Origin: Fundidesulfovibrio magnetotacticus
Lineage (GTDB): Bacteria; Desulfobacterota; Desulfovibrionia; Desulfovibrionales; Desulfovibrionaceae
Length of the DNA stretch: 64,000 nt
Assembly (NCBI RefSeq): GCF_013019105.1
Contig: NZ_BLTE01000014.1
Location: 62,001 to 126,000, forward strand
Reading direction: 5' to 3'
The notes below the pieces were generated by a model, which searched no databases, was not told where the DNA came from, and saw only the letters and a list, made by a program, of their open reading frames with translations. The position numbers and the translations under genes are program-made. Each line of letters begins with the position of its first letter. The first letter of the stretch is position 1. Of this stretch, positions 1-8,486 are shown piece by piece.

Positions 1-1
1 C

Positions 2-550
2 TCGGGCCACGTGAGCCCCATCGAGCACGTGAGCTTCACCTTCGCCGTGGAGGGGGTCTCCCGGGCGCTGACGCACCAGCTGGTGCGCCACCGCATCGCC
101 AGCTACTCCCAGCAGTCCCAGCGCTACGTGGACGCATCGAGCTTCGACTACGTGCTGCCCCCGGCCATCGCCCGAATCCCCGAGGCCAAGGCGCGCTACG
201 AACACTTCATGGCCCAGGTTGCCGACGCCTACCGCGACCTGAAGGACATCCTGGAGACCAACGGACGCGGCACCAAGGCCAAGGAGGACGCGCGCTTCGT
301 GCTGCCCCAGGCCGCCGAGACGCGCATCGTCGTCACCATGAACTGCCGCGCCCTCTTCAACTTCTTCGAGCACCGCTGCTGCGCCCGCGCCCAATGGGAG
401 ATCCGCGCCCTGGCGGACAAGATGCTCGCCCTGTGCCGCATGACCCTGCCCGAGGTCTTCACCACGGCCGGGGCCAAGTGCGAGCGTCTGGGCCACTGCC
501 CCGAGGGAGCGAAATTCACCTGCGGGAAATACCCCCCGGCCAAGAGCTGA
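2..550 (+). CDS. thyX: Flavin-dependent thymidylate synthase ThyX (3' part)
   Basis: Makes dTMP from dUMP with methylenetetrahydrofolate and FAD, in the cytoplasm. The window opens inside the gene: the reading frame is open from base 2, about 182 codons remain, and roughly the first quarter of a normal ThyX is missing. The family signature RHRxxSxxxxSxR is present as [13 protein letters not shown] about 30 residues in. The C-terminal part ('[22 protein letters not shown]') is also typical of the family. No neighbour in the window is functionally linked. The 250 bp downstream hold no gene that I can see. Confidence 0.95.
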   Translation, partial: SGHVSPIEHVSFTFAVEGVSRALTHQLVRHRIASYSQQSQRYVDASSFDYVLPPAIARIPEAKARYEHFMAQVADAYRDLKDILETNGRGTKAKEDARFVLPQAAETRIVVTMNCRALFNFFEHRCCARAQWEIRALADKMLALCRMTLPEVFTTAGAKCERLGHCPEGAKFTCGKYPPAKS

Positions 551-800
551 ACGGCAGGCTTTCCGCCTCCCGGAATCTTGTCATCGGTACGCCGTGCGGG
601 TAATCGTGCGGTTCTGCGCGCGTCGGCCGTGGGTCTCTCGATCGCGCCGAAGGGCGACGGCCTCTTTGCGGTGTCGGTGGCGGCAGTCCCTCTGCAACGG
701 GGAAGGGCGTGCCGCTGGCCTCCTCGCCGGGAGCCAACGGGTGCAAGGCCTGTTCGGCTCTCTTCGCGCCCTGCTCGGGCCAGGACAAGGAGTGTGGGGA

Positions 801-1226
801 ATGCAGGAAGACATCCGCTGGAAGCAGCGCTTCGACAATTACCTCAGGGCATTGCGAACATTGCGTCGAGGCGTGGAACTGGCTGAGACGCGCGACCTGA
901 CCGAACTGGAACAGCAAGGATTGGTGCAGGGTTTCGAGTTCACCCATGAGCTGGCCTGGAATGTTCTGAAGGACTATCTGGAGGATGCGGGCGTGTCAGG
1001 CGTCATCGGCTCGAAAGGGGCCACCCGGGAGGCGTTCAGCAACGGCCTGATCGAAGACGGCGAGGCGTGGATGGACATGATCAGGGCCCGCAACCTCAGT
1101 TCCCATACCTACAACACGGAAACGGCCGAGGAGATCGTCGCGGACGTGCTGGCGCGTTTTTTTCCGGCATTCGAGCAGCTTGCCAGGAGGTTTGCGGCCC
1201 TGGCCGAGCAAAGCGGAACGCATTGA
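801..1226 (+). CDS. HEPN-domain protein, HI0074/HepT type (putative toxin of HEPN/MNT pair)
   Basis: A 141-residue helical protein of the nucleotidyltransferase substrate-binding (HI0074) family, a HEPN fold. It carries RNLSSHTY at residues 97-104, which fits the RX4HXY motif used by HepT RNase toxins and whose tyrosine is AMPylated by the partner MntA in characterised pairs. AAGGAG eight bases before the ATG at 801 fixes this start over longer options upstream. The next gene begins on the base after its stop, so the two are co-translated. Family role (RNase toxin held in check by AMPylation) is established for related pairs; activity here is inferred. Non-toxin HI0074 homologues also exist. 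Confidence 0.85.
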   Translation: MQEDIRWKQRFDNYLRALRTLRRGVELAETRDLTELEQQGLVQGFEFTHELAWNVLKDYLEDAGVSGVIGSKGATREAFSNGLIEDGEAWMDMIRARNLSSHTYNTETAEEIVADVLARFFPAFEQLARRFAALAEQSGTH

Positions 1227-1580
1227 ATGCGCTACGGCCTGAGCCAACAAACCATTGACCGGATCTGCGGAGTGTTCGCCGCGCATCCTTCCGTTGAGAG
1301 GGCCGTGTTGTACGGCTCGCGGGCCAAGGGCAATCACAGGCCAGGGTCGGACATCGATCTCACCCTCCACGGCGAGACCCTGACCTCTCGGGAGTTGGGC
1401 GATCTTGCCGAAGAGTTGGACGATCTGCTTCTGCCTTACCGGATAGACCTCTCGGCGTTCAACCGGATCGGCCATGCGGAACTGAGGGCACATATCGAGC
1501 GGGTTGGGGTGGATTTCTATCGGCGACAGCCCGGGAACAACCCCGCGCCGTCCGGCGGGAGCGACGGGCGAGGCCCCTGA
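1227..1580 (+). CDS. MNT-family minimal nucleotidyltransferase (putative MntA-type antitoxin)
   Basis: A 117-residue single-domain nucleotidyltransferase of the pol-beta superfamily. The GSX10DXD metal-binding motif is intact: G30-S31, then D42 and D44 (GSRAKGNHRPGSDIDL). Its ATG directly abuts the TGA of the HEPN gene. In known pairs of this kind the MNT protein transfers AMP to a tyrosine of the HEPN toxin and neutralises it. The last ~20 residues (PGNNPAPSGGSDGRGP) are low-complexity and may be a frame extension rather than conserved sequence. Antitoxin role is inferred from pairing and motifs. Confidence 0.85.
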   Translation: MRYGLSQQTIDRICGVFAAHPSVERAVLYGSRAKGNHRPGSDIDLTLHGETLTSRELGDLAEELDDLLLPYRIDLSAFNRIGHAELRAHIERVGVDFYRRQPGNNPAPSGGSDGRGP

Positions 1581-1751
1581 TCGGCTGCCCGTAGCCGCGG
1601 ACGTGCACGGGGGCCGCCGCCCGCGAGCGCCTCATCCGTCGGGGGGGCTGCAGGTTGCTCTGCAAGACCCACCCGAAAAATATCCGCCGACCCGGCCGGG
1701 GCGGCGACGACGCGGAGCTTGCGCTCCCCGCAAGGGGAGGGACAAGACGAA

Positions 1752-1787
1752 ACGGCCGCACCCGGGAAGGGCGCGGCCGTCTTTTTT
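1752..1787 (+). terminator. Rho-independent terminator
   Basis: ACGGCCGC (1752-1759) pairs with GCGGCCGT (1773-1780) around a 13-base loop and is followed by CTTTTTT. It lies between the MNT gene and the convergent chemoreceptor gene. The T-run serves plus-strand transcripts; the stem could also slow minus-strand ones. Confidence 0.75.
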
Positions 1788-1808
1788 GCGGAAGAGCGGG
1801 GCGGGCCT

Positions 1809-3536
1809 TCAGCGCGGCAGCGCCTTGGCGGCGACGCGCACGCCCGGGGTGGGCGCCAAGCCGTTGTCCAGGAAGAACCTGGCGTAGCGCTTGTCGGTCT
1901 TGACGATGTGTGTCTCCAACCATTCCTTGAGGAACTCCATGAGGTCCATGGAGATGGCCGCCTGCCCGGACTTGTACTTGCCGATGAAGTCCACCACCTT
2001 GGCCTTGAGGTCCTCGTGGAGCTTCTTGTGGGCCCCGGTCTCGGGATAGCGGAACTGGTCGAAGTACTGTTCTTCGGTGCCGAAGTGCTTCACGGTGTAT
2101 TCGGCCAGGCCGTCCAGGAGCTTCTCCATCACGTCCTTGCCCTTGCCGCCCTTCATGGCCGCGTAGAGCTTGTTGATCATGTCCACGAGGACGCGGTGCT
2201 GCTCGTCGATGATCTTCACGCCCGTGGCCAGCTCGCTGGTCCAGGGCATGAGCACCCCGGCCTCCATGCCGCTCTTCAGGTCCGCGATGAGCACGGCCAG
2301 TTCGCCGGAAAGCTCCGAAAGCTCCAGCACGGCCTGGGCCGAGTCGTGGATGCCGTCGGCGATCTCGGTGGCCACCTGCTCCACCTCGCCGATGGCCTTG
2401 GAGATGTGGCCGGAGCTGGCCGACTGCTCCTCGGAGGCCGTGGCGATGGAGTGGATCTTGGACGTGTTGTCCTCGGCGTGGCGCAGGATCAGCTCCGCCG
2501 ATTCGCCGGAGCGCCGCGACATGGCCGAGGCCTCGTCGGCGCGGTTCACAGCCATGTCCATCTGCTCCACGTTGGAGTGGATGGCGTCCTGGATGGACTT
2601 GATGGAGTCTCCCACTTCCTTGGTGGCGTGCATGGTCTTCTCGGCGAGCTTGCGCACCTCGTCGGCGACCACGGCGAAGCCTCTGCCGGCCTCGCCCGCG
2701 CGGGCGGCCTCGATGGCGGCGTTGAGCGCCAGGAGGTTGGTCTGGTCGGCGATGTCGTTGATCACGTTGATGATGCGGTCGATGCTGCGGGCCTGCTCGC
2801 CCAGGCTGCCCATGTTCTGCTTGAGCAGCCCCGTGGCCTCGTTCACCTTGGAAATGGCGGCAACGGCCTCGGAGGCGATGCGCGCGCTGGAAGCGGCCTG
2901 CTCCTTGGCGCTCTCCACGCTCACGGAGGCGTCGGAGGAGCTGTGCGAGATGTCGGCGATGGCCATGTTCATCTCGTCCATGGCCGTGGCGGTCTCGATC
3001 ATGCGCTGTTTCTGGAGGTCCGCGCCCTCGGAGATACGCTCCATCTGGTTGGAGAGCGAGCCCGCCGAATGCATGATGCGCTCCACCACGCTCTCAAGCT
3101 TGCGCGAGGCCCCCAGGAGGTTCTTGGCCTTGGATTCCTCGGCCAGGCGCGAAGCTTCCTGGGCCTGGAGAAGGGAGTCGTCGCAACTCTTGACGGTGGA
3201 CTCCACCACGGCCTTGTGGGCGGCGGCCTGGTCCCTGGCGGCGCACACGCACTGTGAGTAGTCGAGCAGGGCCTTGCCCAGTTCGCCAGCCTCGCCGCCC
3301 TGGGGGATGTCCCCGGGACCGAGCGTCCCCTGGGCGGCCAGGCGGGACGCCTCCAGGAGCCTGGACAGGGGCGCGCCCACCAGCAACGCGAAGGCGGCCA
3401 GGGCCGTCAGGCCGAGCAGGGCGGAGGACACGGCCAGCCACACGGGTGGAGCTGATCCGAACGCGGTTGCGGCCGTGCCGAGGGAAGCGAGGAAGGAAGC
3501 GCCGAGGACGAGATACATCGCGAGGCGAAGAGACAT
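1809..3536 (-). CDS. Methyl-accepting chemotaxis protein with C-terminal hemerythrin domain (DcrH-like)
   Basis: A 575-residue chemoreceptor. Two hydrophobic segments lie within the first ~60 residues with only a few residues between them, so there is almost no periplasmic domain. The highly conserved signalling hairpin ([18 protein letters not shown]) is in the middle. The last ~130 residues form a bacteriohemerythrin with the usual di-iron ligands: H in DEQH, HxxxE (HFGTE), HxxxH (HKKLH) and HxxxxD (HIVKTD). Hemerythrin-tailed receptors such as DcrH of Desulfovibrio vulgaris are linked to oxygen sensing, so this one probably senses O2 or redox state in the cytoplasm. The start at 3536 is chosen for a GGAG about 6 bases upstream; a 20-residue longer frame exists but lacks a membrane-like N-terminus. 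Confidence 0.93.
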   Translation of the reverse strand: MSLRLAMYLVLGASFLASLGTAATAFGSAPPVWLAVSSALLGLTALAAFALLVGAPLSRLLEASRLAAQGTLGPGDIPQGGEAGELGKALLDYSQCVCAARDQAAAHKAVVESTVKSCDDSLLQAQEASRLAEESKAKNLLGASRKLESVVERIMHSAGSLSNQMERISEGADLQKQRMIETATAMDEMNMAIADISHSSSDASVSVESAKEQAASSARIASEAVAAISKVNEATGLLKQNMGSLGEQARSIDRIINVINDIADQTNLLALNAAIEAARAGEAGRGFAVVADEVRKLAEKTMHATKEVGDSIKSIQDAIHSNVEQMDMAVNRADEASAMSRRSGESAELILRHAEDNTSKIHSIATASEEQSASSGHISKAIGEVEQVATEIADGIHDSAQAVLELSELSGELAVLIADLKSGMEAGVLMPWTSELATGVKIIDEQHRVLVDMINKLYAAMKGGKGKDVMEKLLDGLAEYTVKHFGTEEQYFDQFRYPETGAHKKLHEDLKAKVVDFIGKYKSGQAAISMDLMEFLKEWLETHIVKTDKRYARFFLDNGLAPTPGVRVAAKALPR

Positions 3537-3728
3537 AGTGTACTCCAGGTCGATTGCATGAATCTTATATTTAGCCCTCCCGAACCCGGATGGCAACTCC
3601 CACGGAGGGGTTTCGAAAAGCGTTTCCTTCCGAAGGGGGGGCGCTTCTTTTCATTGCTTATGGGTCGGGCGGCTGCTATGGAACGCCCGACTCGGAATCA
3701 TTCCGATTAAACCATTCTGGAGAACGTC

Positions 3729-4388
3729 ATGTCGAAAAGTGAAACGCCGCGCGGAGCCATTCTCCAGCGCGACGGCGAGACCTGGGCCATCGTCCCCCGC
3801 ACCCCCGTGGGCATCATCACCCCCCAGGTGCTGGACGCCCTGAACACCGTGGTGGGCAAGTATTCCATTCCCATCGTGAAGATCACCTCCGGCCAGCGCA
3901 TCGCCCTGGTGGGCGTTAAGGCCGAAGAGGTGGAGTCCATCTGGAAGGACCTGGGCACCATGGCCGGACAGGCCGTGGAGCTGTGCGTGCATTTCGTGCA
4001 GGCCTGCCCGGGCACCAGCGTGTGCAAGTTCGGCGTCCAGGACTCCCTGGGCCTGGGCCTGGAGCTGGAAAAGCTCTACGTGGGCATGGAACTGCCCGCC
4101 AAGGTGAAGATGGGCGTCTCGGGCTGCCCCCTCTGCTGCGCCAGCTCTCTGGTGCGCGACCTGGGCGTCATCGGCAAGAAGTCCGGCTTCACGGTGTCCT
4201 TCGGCGGACACCCCGGCGGCAAACCGCGCATCGCCGACGTGGTGGCCGAGGACCTGGACGCCCCCCAGGTGGTGGCCCTGGTGAAGAAGCTCCTGGAACA
4301 CTACCGCGACAACGCCAAGAAGAAGGAACGCTGCGCGCGCTTCGTGGAGCGCGTGGGCATCGAGGCCATCAAGGCCGCCGTGCTCTGA
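3729..4388 (+). CDS. Assimilatory-type low-spin sulfite reductase (siroheme, [4Fe-4S])
   Basis: At 219 residues this matches the small monomeric sulfite reductase of Desulfovibrio, which binds one siroheme and one [4Fe-4S] cluster and reduces sulfite to sulfide in six electrons. The cluster motif is visible as C93-x5-C99 (CPGTSVC) and C133-x3-C137 (CPLCC). GGAG seven bases before the ATG supports the start. The gene stands alone with its own terminator. Its physiological role beside the dissimilatory pathway is unsettled in the family. Confidence 0.9.
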   Translation: MSKSETPRGAILQRDGETWAIVPRTPVGIITPQVLDALNTVVGKYSIPIVKITSGQRIALVGVKAEEVESIWKDLGTMAGQAVELCVHFVQACPGTSVCKFGVQDSLGLGLELEKLYVGMELPAKVKMGVSGCPLCCASSLVRDLGVIGKKSGFTVSFGGHPGGKPRIADVVAEDLDAPQVVALVKKLLEHYRDNAKKKERCARFVERVGIEAIKAAVL

Positions 4389-4394
4389 GGCCAT

Positions 4395-4432
4395 GCGGCC
4401 GCTCCCCGCGGGGGGGGCGGCCGCTTCCTTTT
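4395..4432 (+). terminator. Rho-independent terminator after the sulfite reductase gene
   Basis: GCGGCCGC at 4395-4402 pairs with GCGGCCGC at 4417-4424, followed by TTCCTTTT. It ends only a few bases before the next start codon, so the glycosyltransferase downstream is probably read poorly from the sulfite reductase promoter. Confidence 0.8.
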
Positions 4433-4438
4433 GAAGCC

Positions 4439-5461
4439 ATGGAACCCCTCGTCTCCGTCCTTCTGCCCGCGCGCAACGCCTCGGACCATCTGGCCGGGGC
4501 CCTGGAGAGCCTTTCGGCCCAGACCCTGGCCGACATCGAAATCCTGGCCGTGGACGACCACAGCGACGACGGGGGCCTCACCCGGGCGCTCCTGGAGGCC
4601 CACGCCAGTCGCGATCAGCGCCTGCGCGCGCTGCAAAGCCCCCGACGGGGCATCGCCCATGCCCTGAACCACGCCGCCGCCCACGCCCGGGGCCGCTACC
4701 TGGCCCGCATGGACGCCGACGACACCTGCCACCCCAGGCGGCTGGAACTCCAGGCCGCACTCCTGGAGCTACACCCTAGCGTGGACGCCTGCGGCTGCCG
4801 CGTGGCCTTCGGGGGCGACGCCGACCTCTGCCCGGGCTACGCCCGCCATGTGCAGTGGGTGAACTCCCTGTTGACCCACGAGGCCATGTCCCTGGAGCGC
4901 TTCCGCGACGCGCCCCTGGCCCATCCCTCGGCCGTGTTCCGGGCCGCCTCCTTCGCGCGCCTGGGTGGCTACCGCCAGGGGCCGTTTCCAGAAGACCACG
5001 AACTCTGGCTGCGCTGGCTGGAGGCCGACGCCGTGCTGGCCAAACGCCCGGAGACGCTGCTCACCTGGAACGACCCGCCCGGGCGGCTCTCGCGCACGGA
5101 CCCGCGCTACGCCCCCGAGGCCTTCCACGCCATGAAGGCGGACTACCTGGCCCGCTGGCTTGCGGCCTGCAACCCGCATCATCCCGAGGTCTGGATCGTG
5201 GGGGCGGGGCGGGTCACGCGCAGACGCGCGGCGCATTTGGCCGCGCGGGGCGTGCGCTTCCGGGCCTACCTGGACATCGATCCGGCCAAGATCGGCAACC
5301 GCCCGGGCGGCGTGCCCGTGCTGCACCACCGGGACGCGCCGCGCCCCGGAGAGGGGTTCGTGGTGTCCTATGTGTCGCAGCCCGGGGCGGGAGAGGCCGT
5401 GGCCCGGATGCTCCAGTCCCTGGGCCACGCTCCCGGCCGGGACTATCTCCTTGCGGGCTGA
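4439..5461 (+). CDS. Family 2 glycosyltransferase with C-terminal Rossmann-like domain
   Basis: 340 residues. The N-terminal two-thirds is a GT-A glycosyltransferase: opening VSVLLPARNAS, nucleotide-binding VDDHSDD at about residue 40, and the metal-binding DAD as MDADDTCHPRR. EDHELWLRW later fits the acceptor-side ED motif. From about residue 245 (VWIVGAGRVTRRRAAHLAARG) a second small domain with a GxG dinucleotide-type loop and an acidic strand end (YLDIDPAKIG) is fused on. The sugar and acceptor cannot be told from sequence. There is no clear ribosome-binding site, and the start lies 7 bases after the T-tract of the preceding terminator. No other polysaccharide genes are adjacent. Confidence 0.82.
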   Translation: MEPLVSVLLPARNASDHLAGALESLSAQTLADIEILAVDDHSDDGGLTRALLEAHASRDQRLRALQSPRRGIAHALNHAAAHARGRYLARMDADDTCHPRRLELQAALLELHPSVDACGCRVAFGGDADLCPGYARHVQWVNSLLTHEAMSLERFRDAPLAHPSAVFRAASFARLGGYRQGPFPEDHELWLRWLEADAVLAKRPETLLTWNDPPGRLSRTDPRYAPEAFHAMKADYLARWLAACNPHHPEVWIVGAGRVTRRRAAHLAARGVRFRAYLDIDPAKIGNRPGGVPVLHHRDAPRPGEGFVVSYVSQPGAGEAVARMLQSLGHAPGRDYLLAG

Positions 5462-5962
5462 GGGGTTGCCGGGGATGTCCCCCGAAAACCGCCCGTAGTT
5501 ACTCCATACGAGGCGGATCAGGTAGGGATTGCCTACCTTTTCTCTTGACGGACATTTTGCCTCGAAACGGTGTCAAAAATGATGCTTAGATATTAAGAGG
5601 TGTTGTCTCCGTATGGAACGGCGGCGCACTTGCGGCATTGCCTAAAAAAGCCTGGAGCATGGCTTGAAAGCTTGAAAAGAGGCTTCATCAAGAGAGTTGT
5701 CAAAACAGAAAATCACAAAAAACGCAGCAAAATGGAGTAAAATGGATCATGGCATGTGGACAAAAAAATCAACACTTGTTGGTGTCTTGATGCCCCACCC
5801 TGCGGAATCCCTTGGAGCCAGAAGGTTTCCGCCACCCGGAGCATGAGCGCGAGGGCAGAGGCCTTTCCGAGTCTTTGCCATGATATCAAGTGGTTGGCTT
5901 TTGGATAACCGCCTGCCCCGTCGTCTCGTGCGCCCCGCTCCTCCGGGTTGAGAAAAAAAACG
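5462..5962. promoter_or_regulatory. AT-richer leader upstream of the DnaA-family gene, with DnaA-box-like sites
   Basis: About 500 bp without a gene, clearly richer in A+T than its surroundings, especially 5640-5790. Two 9-mers differ by one base from the DnaA box TTATCCACA when read on the minus strand: 5755-5763 (TTGTCCACA) and 5900-5908 (TTATCCAAA). CAACA-ct-TGTTG at 5770-5781 is a short operator-like inverted repeat. I assign no promoter. This may be autoregulatory DNA for the downstream gene; origin function is not shown. Confidence 0.35.
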
Positions 5963-7327
5963 ATGCCTTGCATCACTCCCCCCATGACAAACCCGACCTG
6001 GACCCAAATCCAAAGCGTTTTGGAACGCAGTCTCAATCCCGGTCTTTACCAGGTATGGATCAAGCCTCTGGCGGCCGCCTTCGAGGAGGGCGGCCTGGTT
6101 CTCAAAGCCCCCAACGAGTTCGTGGCCGCCTGGGTGCGGGACCGCCTGGCCGATTCCGTGGCCCAGGCCGCCGCCCAGGTGATGGGCGCCACCCCGCGCA
6201 TCGAGGTGCGTTCCGCCTCCGGACCGGTCGCCGTGTCCCTGGCCCAGCCCCAGGCCGACGGCGAGGCCCCGGCCTGCGAGCGCCCGGCTGCGGCGCGTGA
6301 AGCGCACGACCTCGCGGCGGCCTTCCGCTTCTCCTTCGACCAGTTCGTGGTGGGGCCTTCCAACGCCCTGGCCTACGAGGCCTCCCTGGGCCTGTGCCGC
6401 GAGACCCTTTCCGCCAGCCAGCTCTTCATCAGCGCCGGTCCCGGCCTGGGCAAGACCCACCTGAGCCAGGCCATGGGCCGCCTGCTCGTGGACCGCGAGC
6501 GCAGGCGCAAGCCCCGCGTGGTCTACCTAACGGCCGAGGAATTCTCCTCCCGGCTCATCCTTTCCATCAAGATGCGCGAGGTGGAGCGCTTCAAGGCCCA
6601 GTTCCGCGAGAACGTGGACATCCTCATCCTGGAGGACATCCACTTCTTCCAGGGCAAGCCCAAGCTCCAGGACGAGCTGCTCAACACGCTCTCGGCCCTC
6701 CAGTCCCGGGGCTGCCGCGTGGTGTTCACCAGCTCCTTCCTTCCCAAGGAACTCACCGGCCTGGACAGCCAGCTGGCCTCCAGGCTCTGCGCCGGGTTCG
6801 TGGCCACCATCGAGCAGCCGGACCATCAGACCCGGCTGAACATCCTGCTCAGCAAGGCCAGGATCCACCAGGTGCTCCTGCCCGGCGACGTGGCCGGGCT
6901 GCTGGCCGACCGCATCCGCGCCGACATCCGCCAGCTGGAGTCCTGCCTGCAGAATCTGGCCCTCAAGGCCCGGGTGCTGGGACAGGCCATCTCCATGGAG
7001 ATGGCCTGGGACGTGCTGCGCAACTACGATCTGGAGCAGCCCGCCGTGGGCATCGAGCAGATCGTGGAGCACGTCTGCCAGATGTACGACATCATTCCCG
7101 AGCACCTGCACTCCAAGAGCCGCAAGCGCCAGCACGTGATGGCCCGCAACACCGCCTTCTTTCTGGCGCGCAAGCACACCTGCCTCTCGCTCCACGACAT
7201 CGGGCAGCGCTTCAACCGCCGTCACTCCACGGTGGTCAAGGGCATCACCAGCGTGGAGCGCCAGCTCACCCTGCAGACGCCCCTGGGACGTCAGCTGGAG
7301 GCCGCCATCGACCGTCTGGCCCAGTAG
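5963..7327 (+). CDS. dnaA: DnaA-family replication initiator ATPase
   Basis: 454 residues with the DnaA layout: an N-terminal domain I (WTQIQSVLERSLNPGLYQVW), a short alanine-rich linker, the AAA+ domain entered by FSFDQFVVGPSN, Walker A GPGLGKT at about 159-165, Walker B ILILEDIHFF, and a C-terminal helix-turn-helix with RFNRRHSTVVKGI, equivalent to the box-binding DHSTV signature. The Walker B acidic pair is ED where most DnaA proteins have DD. Start choice is uncertain: ATG 5963 has a weak GAGA nine bases upstream; ATG 5984 is also possible. dnaN, recF and gyrB do not follow, so this could be a paralogue or a dnaA separated from the usual cluster. Confidence 0.85.
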   Translation: MPCITPPMTNPTWTQIQSVLERSLNPGLYQVWIKPLAAAFEEGGLVLKAPNEFVAAWVRDRLADSVAQAAAQVMGATPRIEVRSASGPVAVSLAQPQADGEAPACERPAAAREAHDLAAAFRFSFDQFVVGPSNALAYEASLGLCRETLSASQLFISAGPGLGKTHLSQAMGRLLVDRERRRKPRVVYLTAEEFSSRLILSIKMREVERFKAQFRENVDILILEDIHFFQGKPKLQDELLNTLSALQSRGCRVVFTSSFLPKELTGLDSQLASRLCAGFVATIEQPDHQTRLNILLSKARIHQVLLPGDVAGLLADRIRADIRQLESCLQNLALKARVLGQAISMEMAWDVLRNYDLEQPAVGIEQIVEHVCQMYDIIPEHLHSKSRKRQHVMARNTAFFLARKHTCLSLHDIGQRFNRRHSTVVKGITSVERQLTLQTPLGRQLEAAIDRLAQ

Positions 7328-7360
7328 CGCCGTTCCCCGCGCCGGAGCGGGCCGGATTTC

Positions 7361-7398
7361 GAGCCCGGCGGGACGCCTCCCGCCGGGCTCGCCTTTTC
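7361..7398 (+). terminator. Strong terminator hairpin after dnaA
   Basis: A perfect 13-bp stem (7361-7373 with 7378-7390), a CGCC loop, then GCCTTTTC. It follows the dnaA stop by about 30 bases. The remaining bases to 7540 show nothing else I recognise. Confidence 0.8.
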
Positions 7399-7540
7399 AC
7401 GGGGGGGGCGGCCCTGGAGCGCCGCCGACCAGCCCCTGTCCGGGCGCGGACGGGGCGGGAGGCAGGAAACGGTCCAGGGAGCCCGACGGGGCGGGAGACG
7501 GGATGGTGGCCTGAGCGGACGGTGCGGGACTGGTCGGGGG

Positions 7541-8281
7541 CTACTCGAGGGCGGCCAGCTCCATGTCGCCCCAGACGCCGATCTTCTCCCCCACCTGGAC
7601 GAACACCCCGAGCACCCCCACGCGCGCCAGTTCCCTGGCGCGTTCCAGAACCAAGGGCAGGTGGGCCTCGCCGCGCGCCAGGTTGCCCAGGGTGGTGGCC
7701 GCCGCATCCGCCACCGCGCCGGAGCGGGCCTTCACCGTGACCATGTCCGCCGCGCCGAAGGAGAGCGAGTGCCCCACCGTGGCCGAAGAGGTGCACAGGC
7801 ACACCGGAAACTCCCGGGGGGCCAGGCGCAGGGCCAGCCGAGCCCCCTGCACGGGCCTGGCCAGCAGGGCCACCAGGCGCTCCCGGGTGGAACGCAGGGC
7901 CACGTCGCCGCCGTTTTCCACCAGCAGGTCCGGCGAGAGGGGGGCCAGGGCGTCGGCCACGTGCTGGGCGATGGTTCCGGCCACGGCGGCCATGGGGCCC
8001 ACCTGGCAGGCCCGGGCCGCGCGGAGCATGTCGCCCACCAGGGGCGGCGCGGAGGGGTCGTCTGGCAAGGGCGTGAGGGAAGGGCGAAACTCCGGGTGCA
8101 GCAGAATGTGGTTCTTGAGTTGCCCGCGAAGGCGGTTGAGCACCTGGGCCGTTTCGGCGGAGAGGTCCCGCCGGGCGGTGACGAGGAGGTCCGACTCTTC
8201 CACGGTCACGGCGAAGCGGACCTCGCCTTGGGCTGGTTCCGAGAGGCCGCGGTAGGTGCGCTGGGTGTCGCGGTGGATCAT
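7541..8281 (-). CDS. UPF0280 family protein (ApbE-like fold)
   Basis: 246 residues. It matches the UPF0280 family by the stretch GPMAAVAGTIAQHVADAL followed by LLVENGGDVAL, a pattern shared with ApbE-type flavin transferases. No biochemical function is established for the family. AAGGAG seven bases before the ATG at 8281 decides the start; the frame is open 20 codons further but without a ribosome-binding site. It is convergent with dnaA and has no operon partner. Confidence 0.8.
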   Translation of the reverse strand: MIHRDTQRTYRGLSEPAQGEVRFAVTVEESDLLVTARRDLSAETAQVLNRLRGQLKNHILLHPEFRPSLTPLPDDPSAPPLVGDMLRAARACQVGPMAAVAGTIAQHVADALAPLSPDLLVENGGDVALRSTRERLVALLARPVQGARLALRLAPREFPVCLCTSSATVGHSLSFGAADMVTVKARSGAVADAAATTLGNLARGEAHLPLVLERARELARVGVLGVFVQVGEKIGVWGDMELAALE

Positions 8282-8486
8282 GGGGCGCTCCTTGTCCGGA
8301 AACGGTGGCTTTCCATGGCCCCCATGATGCCATGGCCGCAAGTCCGGGACAAGCCGCGCGCCTCGGGCGCTTCCCCTGGCGGCCCGGACGCGCTAGGAGA
8401 TGGCTGGCGCGTCCCTAAGGGGATCGCGCGTCCGGCCGAAGAATCCATGGGGCTTTCCCGGCCCACAAACGTTCGCGAGGCATCGC

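Noticed and set aside
551-800. Upstream extension of the HEPN gene to 594
   Set aside because: The extra 69 codons are arginine-rich and unlike the family, while AAGGAG precedes the ATG at 801.
1719-3257. 512-codon plus-strand frame opposite the hemerythrin chemoreceptor
   Set aside because: His/Gly/Leu-rich shadow translation; the minus-strand protein has the MCP hairpin and all hemerythrin ligands.
5462-5962. Chromosome origin (oriC)
   Set aside because: Only two imperfect DnaA boxes, no dnaN or other origin genes, and no switch in gene orientation; kept only as a regulatory candidate.
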